From Candidatus Omnitrophota bacterium (GTDB lineage Bacteria > Omnitrophota > Gorgyraeia > Gygaellales > Profunditerraquicolaceae): DNA of 36,723 nucleotides. Both the position numbers and the translations under genes were made by a program. Under the pieces are notes generated by a model. That model was given only the letters and a program-made list of their open reading frames with translations, made no database searches and was not told the origin of the DNA. Position 1 is the first letter of the stretch. The number at the start of each line of letters is the position of its first letter. Where the stretch lies: contig JADHYK010000005.1 of assembly GCA_016782485.1 (NCBI GenBank), forward strand, positions 1-36,723. Reading direction: 5' to 3'. Of this stretch, positions 1 through 8,066 are shown piece by piece.

Positions 1-21
1 GGGTTGATACTAAAGCCGCCT

Positions 22-732
22 TCAAGGGCTAAATTTTAAGCGGCGAACGTATAAAGGGGAAAATAGGTAGAGCACAAAGAGCGTAAAGACGGCGACCTCA
101 GGAACAAACAGATGCGCTATCCGGTAAAAGATAATTAAAACCGCAGCTAAAAATACAACTATCGCAACAACCATCCGGATAGAGCTTCTTAAAAACTCTT
201 TTAACCCGTCCAGGTTTAAATATCTTATCCCGGAGACCATCAGGCCGGCAAGCGCTATCACCAGTAATAAAAATAGAACCCGGGGCGCAGATATCGCGTA
301 TCCTCTGTATACCAGGATAAACGACGCCAGCGTCCCTCCTCCGGCGGTAGTGGGCAGGCCGCTGAAATACCCGGGCATCTGTTCTTTGGGGGTAATGTTA
401 TATTTTACCAGGCGCATTACGCTGCAGGCCAGATAAATAAATAGTGCCGCTGTCCCCCAGAAATAAAACTCCCGGTAAACAAAAATATAGACCAATACCG
501 AAGGTGCGATGCCGAAAGAGACGACGTCAACCAGCGAATCAAGCTGCTTGCCGAACTCACTGGACACCGGATTCCTCCTGGCAACCTGCCCGTCCAGGCC
601 GTCAAAGATAACCGATAAAATTATCGCCCAGCAGGCAAGGCCGAAACGGCCCTCCAGCGAGAAGATCATAGAGGCGAATCCGCAAAAAAGGCTTAAAATC
701 GTAAGCATGTTTGCCGCAAGATTTGCTACCAC
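22..732 (-). CDS. pssA: CDP-diacylglycerol--serine O-phosphatidyltransferase (CDP-alcohol phosphatidyltransferase family)
   Basis: CDP-alcohol phosphatidyltransferase motif DGLDGQVARRNPVSSEFGKQLDSLVD; multiple hydrophobic segments. Confidence 0.88.
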   Translation of the reverse strand: MVANLAANMLTILSLFCGFASMIFSLEGRFGLACWAIILSVIFDGLDGQVARRNPVSSEFGKQLDSLVDVVSFGIAPSVLVYIFVYREFYFWGTAALFIYLACSVMRLVKYNITPKEQMPGYFSGLPTTAGGGTLASFILVYRGYAISAPRVLFLLLVIALAGLMVSGIRYLNLDGLKEFLRSSIRMVVAIVVFLAAVLIIFYRIAHLFVPEVAVFTLFVLYLFSPLYVRRLKFSP

Positions 733-748
733 AGGCTTCCCTTTCTTT

Positions 749-1132
749 TTACTTAATCTCTTCTATTATCTTTATAAAGACTTCCTCAGCTAATTTCAGG
801 TTAGGCAGGGAATACCTGCGTGCGGAAACTTTTATTTCAGTGGCGGTTTCGGTCAATTTCGTCAATTTAATGCATACCAGGCTTTTCTCTGCCTCCAGCT
901 CAATCTCTCCTTTTTCTTTATTTTCCCTGGTAGGCTTGCCTTTAATTTTGGCTGCTTTTAAGGCAGAGCGCCAGATAGCATTGTAGGGTTTATCACTATT
1001 GCCCGTTATGTTATCGCGGCCTATGGCATAACCGCCTAATACCCCTGCTCCCCCTACTACCAGGGGGATACAGCCGCAGAGGTTTAATAATGACAGGGCG
1101 AGTAAAAGGCAAAAAAACTTTGGGCTTTTCAT
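749..1132 (-). CDS. DUF3568-like small lipoprotein
   Basis: Signal peptide with lipobox (LLNLCGC); glycine-rich VVGGAGVLGGYAIG segment. Confidence 0.6.
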   Translation of the reverse strand: MKSPKFFCLLLALSLLNLCGCIPLVVGGAGVLGGYAIGRDNITGNSDKPYNAIWRSALKAAKIKGKPTRENKEKGEIELEAEKSLVCIKLTKLTETATEIKVSARRYSLPNLKLAEEVFIKIIEEIK

Positions 1133-1154
1133 TTCAGCACCTTAAGGCGTTATT

Positions 1155-1634
1155 TTAAGATTCAACATTGTTTGCGAGGCGGGAAAACCAACCTTCCAGT
1201 AAATCCAGCGCCTCCTGGGCCCGGCGGCTTAATTTATCGACGAGGCCAATGCTCTCCGGCTGTATCATTAAAATTATTATATCCGCCCTTAAATTGTTTT
1301 TCAAGTAGTTAATCGAAAGCGAGATTGAAGCATTATGGGTGGAAAACAGGTTGGTGGTGGTAACTTCAGGGCCTGTTAGTACTCTGACTTCGCCCGCCTT
1401 AGCGCCAAAATCAGCCGAATCAATTATAACCACCGTATCAGGCGCGTCTTTTACGATTTTGCCGAGGTAGTTCTCAGGGCTTGCCCCTGCGTCGTAGACT
1501 ATATAGGGAACTCTGCCTTTAAGGCGGGCTGCCAAGAGAGACCCTATGGCGTCGTCACCGCGCAGGGTATTGCCGATCCCCAGGATCACCACCCTGCCCT
1601 TGAGCCGATCTTGTAGTTCCCTCAGAGTATCCAT
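1155..1634 (-). CDS. hycI: Hydrogenase maturation protease (HycI/HyaD family)
   Basis: GIGNTLRGDDAIG N-terminal motif, DAGASPENY, IIDSADFG and STHNASIS motifs of the hydrogenase endopeptidase family. Confidence 0.85.
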   Translation of the reverse strand: MDTLRELQDRLKGRVVILGIGNTLRGDDAIGSLLAARLKGRVPYIVYDAGASPENYLGKIVKDAPDTVVIIDSADFGAKAGEVRVLTGPEVTTTNLFSTHNASISLSINYLKNNLRADIIILMIQPESIGLVDKLSRRAQEALDLLEGWFSRLANNVES

Positions 1635-1636
1635 TT

Positions 1637-1687
1637 ACCCCGCACCTCGTAAACCCCATCCCCGTCCCAAAAGACGAGGTGCGGGGT
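1637..1687. repeat. Palindromic intergenic repeat (13-bp perfect arms)
   Basis: CCCCGCACCTCGT (1638-1650) is perfectly complementary to ACGAGGTGCGGGG (1674-1686); fills the whole gap between two genes. Confidence 0.85.
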
Positions 1688-1921
1688 TTACATAACTTTT
1701 AGCGCTTCCTGAACCAGAGGTAAAATCCCTTCGACCTCCTCTTTAGACAACCTGCCAAGTTTGGCAAAGTTATAGTTGCCCTCTTTATCCTTAATCTCCC
1801 TGACGATCTGGATTTTTTTCTGGCCTTTATTGTAGGCATGAACTCCGACTACGATTTTACCGGTATCGTTTTCCCAGGATTTCGTGAACAACTCTTCGTC
1901 CAGGCTGCTGTCGTATGGCAT
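1688..1921 (-). CDS. Small protein, possibly PC4/YdbC-like
   Basis: Intact ORF in operon context; KIVVGVHAYNKGQKKIQIVREIKDKEGNYNFAKLGRLSKEEVEGILPLV weakly resembles PC4-like proteins. Confidence 0.5.
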   Translation of the reverse strand: MPYDSSLDEELFTKSWENDTGKIVVGVHAYNKGQKKIQIVREIKDKEGNYNFAKLGRLSKEEVEGILPLVQEALKVM

Positions 1922-1944
1922 AATCTCCTCCCTTTGGTTAGTGA

Positions 1945-2253
1945 TTAAAACTTCTTTCCGTGGCGGTAGGGCCGGGTCTTGTTGTATTCTATCTTTTTAC
2001 GCAAAGCCCTCTCTAAATCAATACCCCTGGCCCCGCAGTAATCAAAAATACGGATGCAGCAGTCGGCAAGCTCCTCCGCGACATCGTCTTTATTGCCGTG
2101 ATTGCGCATCGCCTCCAGTAACTCCGATAGCTCCGAATGCATCAACGCGATCAGCTCTCCGTCGTTACGCTCGCCATCCCACCAGCCCTTTTCTTTGGCG
2201 GTCTGATGGCATTCTTTGATAAAATCGCTTATCTTCCAGGCTTTATTGCGCAT
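1945..2253 (-). CDS. MazG-like nucleotide pyrophosphohydrolase
   Basis: HSELSELLEAMR ... VAEELADCCIRIFDYC matches the ExxE/ExxD helix pattern of the MazG family. Confidence 0.78.
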   Translation of the reverse strand: MRNKAWKISDFIKECHQTAKEKGWWDGERNDGELIALMHSELSELLEAMRNHGNKDDVAEELADCCIRIFDYCGARGIDLERALRKKIEYNKTRPYRHGKKF

Positions 2254-2689
2254 CTGGCCGCACCTCTTCTTTCTCTCCGCTAAGCACCTTATCTAAAGAC
2301 AGGAATAACTTTCCCGAGATATACTCCTTGCCGAATTTGCCCGGCGAAGAAACCTCTATCTGCGTATGAGAGTCATCGACGGCTTTGAAAAAGACCCCCA
2401 CCGGGGTAGTATCCGTCTCGGACACATACACCGCAATCATCTTCTTATTAAGATCCTGCGCGTAAATATAGGCGCCCTTCTCTTTTAGTATCCTTTTGGA
2501 TTCGTTATAGCAGGTGTCGCAGTTGCAGTTAAAGGTTTTTTTGACCGCCTCTTTTCGCCCTTCCTCAAGTACCCTGGTAGAAACGCCGGCAATGCCCCTG
2601 GCCCCTTCAATTACCATCGTACATCCATAAAGTAACGCCAGGAATCCGCACAAAAGTAGCGGCAGGTAAATCTTCTTCAGGTAATACAT
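2243..2689 (-). CDS. DUF3568-like lipoprotein
   Basis: Signal peptide and lipobox (ALLYGC); organisation similar to the 749-1132 product. Confidence 0.5.
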   Translation of the reverse strand: MYYLKKIYLPLLLCGFLALLYGCTMVIEGARGIAGVSTRVLEEGRKEAVKKTFNCNCDTCYNESKRILKEKGAYIYAQDLNKKMIAVYVSETDTTPVGVFFKAVDDSHTQIEVSSPGKFGKEYISGKLFLSLDKVLSGEKEEVRPDAQ

Positions 2690-2701
2690 AACCTCCTCCT
2701 T

Positions 2702-4771
2702 CTATTCGCTTACGACCCGCCGGATCTTATCCAGATTCCTGCGCGCCTCTTCCTCTCCTCTTTTTACGAATTCCGCTGCCCTATGTAGTTCCAGCCAATA
2801 CAGGCCGGAGGTATCCGGATGCAAAACCACATCCGCAAGCAAGGCCTCTTTCTCGGCTACTTCCGACTGCAATATCTCGACGCTGCTAAAGATTATATCG
2901 AGTATGTTGGTCCTGAACCTGTTTTTAAAGAAACCCTTCAGGTCAAGGCTCAAGCGCCTGCGCTTAATCTTCTGCGGAAGGGTAACGGTGATCTCCTCTT
3001 TTATCTTCTCATACTGGCGCATAATATCCTGCCGCGAGGGGGTGACGTTTACCGCGATAATTTTTTTTATCCCCATTTTCAATAATGCCTCGGTAGGCAG
3101 GGGGTTGGTCACCCCTCCGTCAAAAAGCATGGCCTCCTTCAATCTAAAGGGGGCAAAAACCCCGGGCATGGTACAGCTGGCCATCACCGCATCAAGCAGA
3201 AGCCCTTTGTCCAGGACTCTGGCTTCTTTCCTTTTTACATCGCTGGCAATTATCTTTAAGGGAAGCTTCAGGTCATAAAAGGTTTTATTGCCCAGGTATT
3301 TCTTTAAGAACCTCTGCAGCCTTCTCCCTTTTATAAACCCCAGATGCGGTATGGTAAAATCCAACAGGTTCCAGATATGCCTGGGCTCTTTGAATTCGCT
3401 GCTGATTATTTCCAGGATTTCGGCGCTGGAAAACCCGATTGCCCAAAGGCTGGCGACAACCGCACCGACGCTGGAGCCGGCAAGCACATCTATGGGAATC
3501 TTTTCCTCTTCGAACACCTTGAGCACCCCTATATGGCAGAACCCGTAACCGACGCCCACGCCAAAAACAAGCCCCACCTGGCACTCCCCGGTCTCCCTGG
3601 CAATCCTTCTTACTGCCCGGGAATATTCACAATCCGGCTTATCCAGGACCAGCCTCTCGGTCGCTTCAAAATCCGCCTTAGGCAGGGTAGCAAAAATACT
3701 GTGCTTCAGGAGCCGCAGCTGCTCCTGGTGGGTAAGTTTGGAAAGCCCGTATTCGTTGATAATCACCTTTACTTTATCTTCGCTAAAGTTAAATTCCTCT
3801 TTAAGCCTCTGGATTAAATTATTGCTCCTTTTTAAATCCACCGGCTCCGGGCTGATTAAAAGATGCACTAAATCCGACTGGTTGAGTATGTTGAAAATAG
3901 CCGGGTCCATCGTGGAGGGAAGTTCCAGTATCAGATAATGGTAATCGTTGACCAGCAGGCTTAAAACCCTTAACAGGTTCTTCAGGTAGCTTTCGTCCTG
4001 CGGTTTATAATTAAGGCAAAGAAGATCGACTCCAAAGCCGCTTTTTAGAATAAAATCTTTTAAGAGCTGCGGGGTTGCTGACGGCGAACCGCTTAATTCA
4101 ATCCCTTGACTCCGCTCGGGATTGATGCTGAGCGAAGTCGAAGCATCAAAGATTACCGGCTGCGCTGTCTCTAATTTGGCGGGCATACTGTGCAATTTAG
4201 CCGCCGGGCAGATATCCAGTATAATCACCGACTTTTGCGTCTGTTCCTTTAGGCTAAGGCTTAAGTTAAAGGCATAGAGCGTCTTGCCGGAATGGGAATA
4301 GTAGCTAAATAGCGAGATAATCGTGCTTTCAAAGATAGTCTTCTGGTGGATGTCTTTGCGTTTCAGGCGCCGGGAAAGGGTCCGGCTTAAATCAATGGCC
4401 AGGCGGGGGATTTTTTTCAGTATAAAATCAAAACTATCCTTTTTGATCAGCAGAAGCGAACAGTCATTGAAGGCCTGGGCGGTTACCGAATGCGGCTCGT
4501 CGGTTAAAAGCGAAATTATCCCGAAATACTTACCGTGATGCAGGTATTCCAACACCGACTTCTCACCCTTGGCGTCCTGGGTGTAAATGACCACCCTGCC
4601 CGAGATGAGGCAGTAAAAGCCGCTAGTGGACGAGCCCTCTTTGTAGATAACCTCAGCCTTCTTGTACTCTATAATCGCGGAATTTTCTTTAATAATGTTT
4701 AATTCTGCCTGGGATAAATTAGTAAATAAGGGAATCTCCCGCAATATCAGGTTTTTACTTATCGTTTTCAT
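2702..4771 (-). CDS. NTE-like protein: cyclic-nucleotide-binding domain, degenerate P-loop (MinD/ParA-like) domain, patatin-like phospholipase domain
   Basis: N-terminal cNMP-type region (IPLFTNLSQAELNIIKENS...GSSTSGFYCLISGRVVIY); central SHSGKTLYAFNLSLSL...VIILDICP; patatin GSSVG nucleophile and DGG motif. Start set at the second Met (MKTISKN), overlapping the upstream stop as ATGA. Confidence 0.85.
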   Translation of the reverse strand: MKTISKNLILREIPLFTNLSQAELNIIKENSAIIEYKKAEVIYKEGSSTSGFYCLISGRVVIYTQDAKGEKSVLEYLHHGKYFGIISLLTDEPHSVTAQAFNDCSLLLIKKDSFDFILKKIPRLAIDLSRTLSRRLKRKDIHQKTIFESTIISLFSYYSHSGKTLYAFNLSLSLKEQTQKSVIILDICPAAKLHSMPAKLETAQPVIFDASTSLSINPERSQGIELSGSPSATPQLLKDFILKSGFGVDLLCLNYKPQDESYLKNLLRVLSLLVNDYHYLILELPSTMDPAIFNILNQSDLVHLLISPEPVDLKRSNNLIQRLKEEFNFSEDKVKVIINEYGLSKLTHQEQLRLLKHSIFATLPKADFEATERLVLDKPDCEYSRAVRRIARETGECQVGLVFGVGVGYGFCHIGVLKVFEEEKIPIDVLAGSSVGAVVASLWAIGFSSAEILEIISSEFKEPRHIWNLLDFTIPHLGFIKGRRLQRFLKKYLGNKTFYDLKLPLKIIASDVKRKEARVLDKGLLLDAVMASCTMPGVFAPFRLKEAMLFDGGVTNPLPTEALLKMGIKKIIAVNVTPSRQDIMRQYEKIKEEITVTLPQKIKRRRLSLDLKGFFKNRFRTNILDIIFSSVEILQSEVAEKEALLADVVLHPDTSGLYWLELHRAAEFVKRGEEEARRNLDKIRRVVSE
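4098..4149. repeat. Double-hairpin palindromic repeat inside the NTE-like CDS
   Basis: TCAATCCC(4098-4105)/GGGATTGA(4118-4125) and TTGATGCT(4122-4129)/AGCATCAA(4142-4149); the two 12-nt loops are near reverse complements of each other. Confidence 0.8.
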
Positions 4772-5988
4772 ATATCGATAGTACCCGTCCTGCAGACTTC
4801 GCAAAACTTCCTGGCGCTTTCTCTTACCCTGCGCCTATAATTATTATAATCCACCTCTATCAGGCCGAAACGCGGGGCAAAGCCTTTATCCCACTCGAAA
4901 TTATCTAACAACGACCAGTAAAGATAGCCCATAACCCGCACCCCCTTCTGCATCGCCAGATACAGGCTCTTCAGATGTGCAGAGATAAACTCCCATCTTA
5001 AATTGTCGTCGGGGGTGCAGATGCCGTTTTCCAGTATAAATACGGGCAGCCTGTACCTTCTGAATTTTAAAAGCAGCTTATATAGCCCTTCGGGGTAGAT
5101 ATCCCAGCCCAGGGAATTTTTCTTCAAGCCACTTTCTTTAGCCTTTGATTCGTCAAAAAGCAGAACCTGTATCAACCAGCTCTCCACATTTACCAGCCCG
5201 CGGGTATAGTAATTAATGCCGATAAAGTCCAGGGATTTATGCCGCATCAGGCTGTTTACGAATGCGAAATTAAAGGACCTCTGCCTTAAATATACGGCCA
5301 CTCTATTGCGCAGGGTAGGCACTGAAGGGGCAAAGGCCTGGATGTTCTTGGCGATGCTGACTGCAGGAGGCTTTAGGTTTCTTCTTTTATAAATATCGTG
5401 TATAGCGCGGTATGCCTTAACGTGCGCGGATATGAGGTTAGTGATTACTTTTTTTGCCTGTAAATATGACCTCTCCTGGGGCGGCCAGGCACCGAGGATA
5501 TAGGCATGATAGGCATAAACCATCGGTTCGTTTATGGTCACCCAGAAATGCACTTCTTCGGCGAGTGCACCGACGATTTTTTCGACGTAACGCAAGAATA
5601 AATCTGCTGCCGCAGGATTCTTCCAGCCGCCTGAACCGGCAAACCAAACCGGATTGGTAAAGTGGTGCAGCGTAACCACCGGTTCGATATTGCACTGCCG
5701 CAGGGAAGCTATTACCTCTTTATAATGCGTTATCTCATCCAGGCAGAACTTTCCCTCCTGCGGCTCGATACGCGCCCACTCTATAGAGAGGCGGTGGGCA
5801 TTGTGGTTGAGCTCTCTGGCAAGGGCAAAATCCTCTTTATAAAGCTGATAATGGCCGCAGGCATCGCCGGAGGGCTCTTTGCCGCTTTTCTTCTCCCACT
5901 CCCACCAGTCGCTATTTTTGTTATTGCCCTCCACCTGGTATGCGGAGGCGGCAGCGCCCCAATAGAACCCTTCTGGAAACTTAATCAT
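4768..5988 (-). CDS. Glycoside hydrolase family 1 (beta-glucosidase-like)
   Basis: FPEGFYWGAAASAYQVEG N-terminus, acid/base TINEP, nucleophile ILENG, C-terminal YWSLLDNFEW. Confidence 0.92.
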   Translation of the reverse strand: MIKFPEGFYWGAAASAYQVEGNNKNSDWWEWEKKSGKEPSGDACGHYQLYKEDFALARELNHNAHRLSIEWARIEPQEGKFCLDEITHYKEVIASLRQCNIEPVVTLHHFTNPVWFAGSGGWKNPAAADLFLRYVEKIVGALAEEVHFWVTINEPMVYAYHAYILGAWPPQERSYLQAKKVITNLISAHVKAYRAIHDIYKRRNLKPPAVSIAKNIQAFAPSVPTLRNRVAVYLRQRSFNFAFVNSLMRHKSLDFIGINYYTRGLVNVESWLIQVLLFDESKAKESGLKKNSLGWDIYPEGLYKLLLKFRRYRLPVFILENGICTPDDNLRWEFISAHLKSLYLAMQKGVRVMGYLYWSLLDNFEWDKGFAPRFGLIEVDYNNYRRRVRESARKFCEVCRTGTIDI

Positions 5989-6013
5989 AGTGCTGTATAT
6001 TATATCACCGCAA

Positions 6014-6043
6014 ATAAAAAAACCCAACAAAATGTTGGGGTTG
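6014..6043 (-). terminator. Rho-independent terminator between the leader RNA and GH1
   Basis: Minus strand AACCCCAACATTTTGTTGGGTTTTTTTAT: stem-loop followed by a T-tract, 25 nt before the GH1 start codon. Confidence 0.8.
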
Positions 6044-6327
6044 AAAATAAGAGCCGATAAAGGCGTGGGAGCATTCTACGCTGCACACCATCACCATCCT
6101 TCGGTAACCCAGCCACCATCCCGCCACAATTCTTGGCGGATTAGGTCTGTGGCTTTGTCTCTCCTTCGCCAAAGCACTTTCGTCTTTGGCTTCGAAGAGC
6201 CCTACGAAGCCCTACCATTAGTTTGCAGGTTAAAGGGCGTAGTAGGGGTCCCCATCTTTCGATGCCCGCCGTAAGAACCAGCGGTCCTGCCGTACTTTAA
6301 CGGCAGAGGTTTACCTTTATCGGCCTA
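6044..6327 (-). ncRNA. Structured 5' leader RNA with GEMM-I (c-di-GMP-I) riboswitch-like sequence blocks
   Basis: Minus strand: AAAGGTAAACC near the 5' end, GACAAAGCCACAGACCTAA, then GGTGGCTGGGTTACCGAAGG, all similar to GEMM-I core segments; 11-bp perfect terminal pairing GCCGATAAAGG(6324-6314)/CCTTTATCGGC(6063-6053); hairpin CCGCCA/TGGCGG at 6121-6139; followed by a terminator. Confidence 0.62.
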
Positions 6328-6332
6328 TCTAA

Positions 6333-6361
6333 AGTATACTACAAAAGCAGGCTCTTTTCAA
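6333..6361 (-). promoter_or_regulatory. Sigma70-type promoter of leader RNA/GH1/NTE transcript
   Basis: Minus strand TTGAAA (6361-6356), 17-nt spacer, TATACT (6338-6333). Confidence 0.75.
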
Positions 6362-6377
6362 GGGCAGCAGCTAGAAG

Positions 6378-6767
6378 CTATTGTTCTTTAAGGTAATTGC
6401 TTAATACCGCCCAGGTTTTAGGGCCGATCTTTCCGTCTGCTTCAAGGCCATTTGCCCTCTGAAATTCCCTGATCGCCCCCTCGCTCATCGGGCCGATTTT
6501 TCCGTCAATTTCCCCGGCGTAAAACCCCGCATTCTTCAATGCCTTCTGGATTTCCTGTGCCGTGGGCTTATATGGGCCCTGCGGGGGTAAAGGCACAATT
6601 TCCACCGCATTGGCCTCCGGTACCTGCGGCGCAGGCGTCTCAATAACAGACAGCTCTTCTATCGATATCGCCTCCCGATATTCATCTACAGGGGCCTCTT
6701 TTTTCCCGCAGCCGATTAAAAAGATACCGTAAAAAACCAATGCCAACACCAACAGACTTTTAGCCAT
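6378..6767 (-). CDS. Lipoprotein with peptidoglycan-binding domain (PG_binding_1)
   Basis: Lipobox FLIGC; PTAQEIQKALKNAGFYAGEIDGKIGPMSEGAIREFQRANGLEADGKIGPKTWAVL. Confidence 0.88.
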   Translation of the reverse strand: MAKSLLVLALVFYGIFLIGCGKKEAPVDEYREAISIEELSVIETPAPQVPEANAVEIVPLPPQGPYKPTAQEIQKALKNAGFYAGEIDGKIGPMSEGAIREFQRANGLEADGKIGPKTWAVLSNYLKEQ

Positions 6768-6796
6768 TGTTTCTCCTTTCCATAAAATTCTTCCCT

Positions 6797-6825
6797 ATTT
6801 TAACAAACTTTCCTTGAAAAATCAA
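6797..6825 (-). promoter_or_regulatory. Sigma70-like promoter of the lipoprotein gene
   Basis: Minus strand TTGATT, 17-nt spacer, TAAAAT. Confidence 0.55.
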
Positions 6826-6861
6826 TCCTTCAATACTCCGATCTTAAAGAGCGAAGTTTGC

Positions 6862-8061
6862 TCAGGGGCCGTCCCTCAAGGCCGGGGAGAGCCGGCTTAC
6901 GGTTAGAAAAAATACAGTACAGATAATGCCGCTTATACAAATGGCGTAAGACACCCCCAGCGCCTGGGTAAGGCCCCCGGCGATTAAATTGCCGAAGGGC
7001 ATAATGCCGGCAAAGGTAAGCATAAAGACGCTCATCACCCTGCCCCTTATTTCGTCGCTGACATTAACCTGCAGCATGGTATTTATCAGCGCCACCGCGG
7101 TTACCCCTGCCCCTCCTACCAATGCCAGGAAGAAAATCGCAGACAGGTAGTTCCTGGATAATGAAAATAATACCAGGGAAATGGAAAATACCAGGGAAGA
7201 GGAAATCAGGAACCTCCCCTTGTGCTTGAAGTCACCCAGCCGCGCTAAGAGCAATGCCCCGGCCAGCGCCCCAGCCCCGGCAGAGGACATCAGGATTCCT
7301 AAGCCCCTGACGCCGACCTTTAACACTTCGCTGGCAAAGACCGGCATAAGTATTATATAGGAAACACCGAATAAACTGACCATCCCCACCATCGCCATTA
7401 ACAAAAGTATCGGGCGGTGGCTTTTTATGAAGCCAAGCCCCTGCTTTAAGTCCTGCCAGACCCGGTTGTTCCTGTTATTACGCACGTTATTCTTTATCTT
7501 TATCAGGAACAACGCAGCTATCACCGCCAAAAAACTTACGCCGTTTATGTAAAAACAGCCGCTCATCCCGACGGTGGAAACAAATACCCCGGCCAGCGCC
7601 GGCCCGATGATGCGCGCGGAATTAAAGGCGGCAGAGTTCAGGGCAATGGCATTCAAAAGGTGCGTCTTGCCCACCAGCTCTACCACTACTGCCTGGCGGC
7701 TGGGGGCATCAAAGGCCATCACCACCCCGTTTAAGAGGGCAATCACCATTATCTGTGCGGGGGTAATTAATTTTAGCTGCGTCAGGAGGGCTAAAATAAA
7801 TGCCAGCAGCATAAAGGCAATCTGCGTGAAGATAAGGATATTTCTCTTATTCACCCGGTCAGCCAGCACCCCGCCGAATAATGAAAGCAGGAATATAGGT
7901 ATGTAGGTCAGGAAACCGACCACCCCCAGCAGGAAGGCGGATTTAGTCAGTTCAAAGACCAGCCAGCTCTGTGCCACTGCCTGAATCCAGGTGCCGGTAA
8001 GCGAAACCAGCATCCCGAACCAGTAGACCCTGAAGTTTCTTACCTTTAAGGAAGAAAACAT
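6862..8061 (-). CDS. MFS transporter (EntS-like exporter family)
   Basis: MFSSLKVRNFRVYWFGMLVSLTGTWIQAVAQSWLVFELT, GGVLADRVNKR; start set to the internal Met to avoid overlap with the upstream ferredoxin gene. Confidence 0.87.
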   Translation of the reverse strand: MFSSLKVRNFRVYWFGMLVSLTGTWIQAVAQSWLVFELTKSAFLLGVVGFLTYIPIFLLSLFGGVLADRVNKRNILIFTQIAFMLLAFILALLTQLKLITPAQIMVIALLNGVVMAFDAPSRQAVVVELVGKTHLLNAIALNSAAFNSARIIGPALAGVFVSTVGMSGCFYINGVSFLAVIAALFLIKIKNNVRNNRNNRVWQDLKQGLGFIKSHRPILLLMAMVGMVSLFGVSYIILMPVFASEVLKVGVRGLGILMSSAGAGALAGALLLARLGDFKHKGRFLISSSLVFSISLVLFSLSRNYLSAIFFLALVGGAGVTAVALINTMLQVNVSDEIRGRVMSVFMLTFAGIMPFGNLIAGGLTQALGVSYAICISGIICTVFFLTVSRLSPALRDGP

Positions 8062-8066
8062 CTTTA

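Noticed and set aside
5662-6274. Plus-strand ORFs over the GH1 start and leader RNA
   Set aside because: Antisense to GH1 and to the structured leader; no domain signal.
6044-6327. Leader RNA as RNase P RNA, tmRNA, 6S, SRP, glycine, cobalamin or ydaO (c-di-AMP) riboswitch
   Set aside because: Hallmark segments of those RNAs were not found; short matches (e.g. GGGGACCC) are isolated, whereas the GEMM-like blocks occur in the expected order.
6848-6864. GAGCGAAGTTTGCTC hairpin after the MFS gene as a terminator
   Set aside because: Only a 4-bp GAGC/GCTC stem and a short TTT run; too weak to call.
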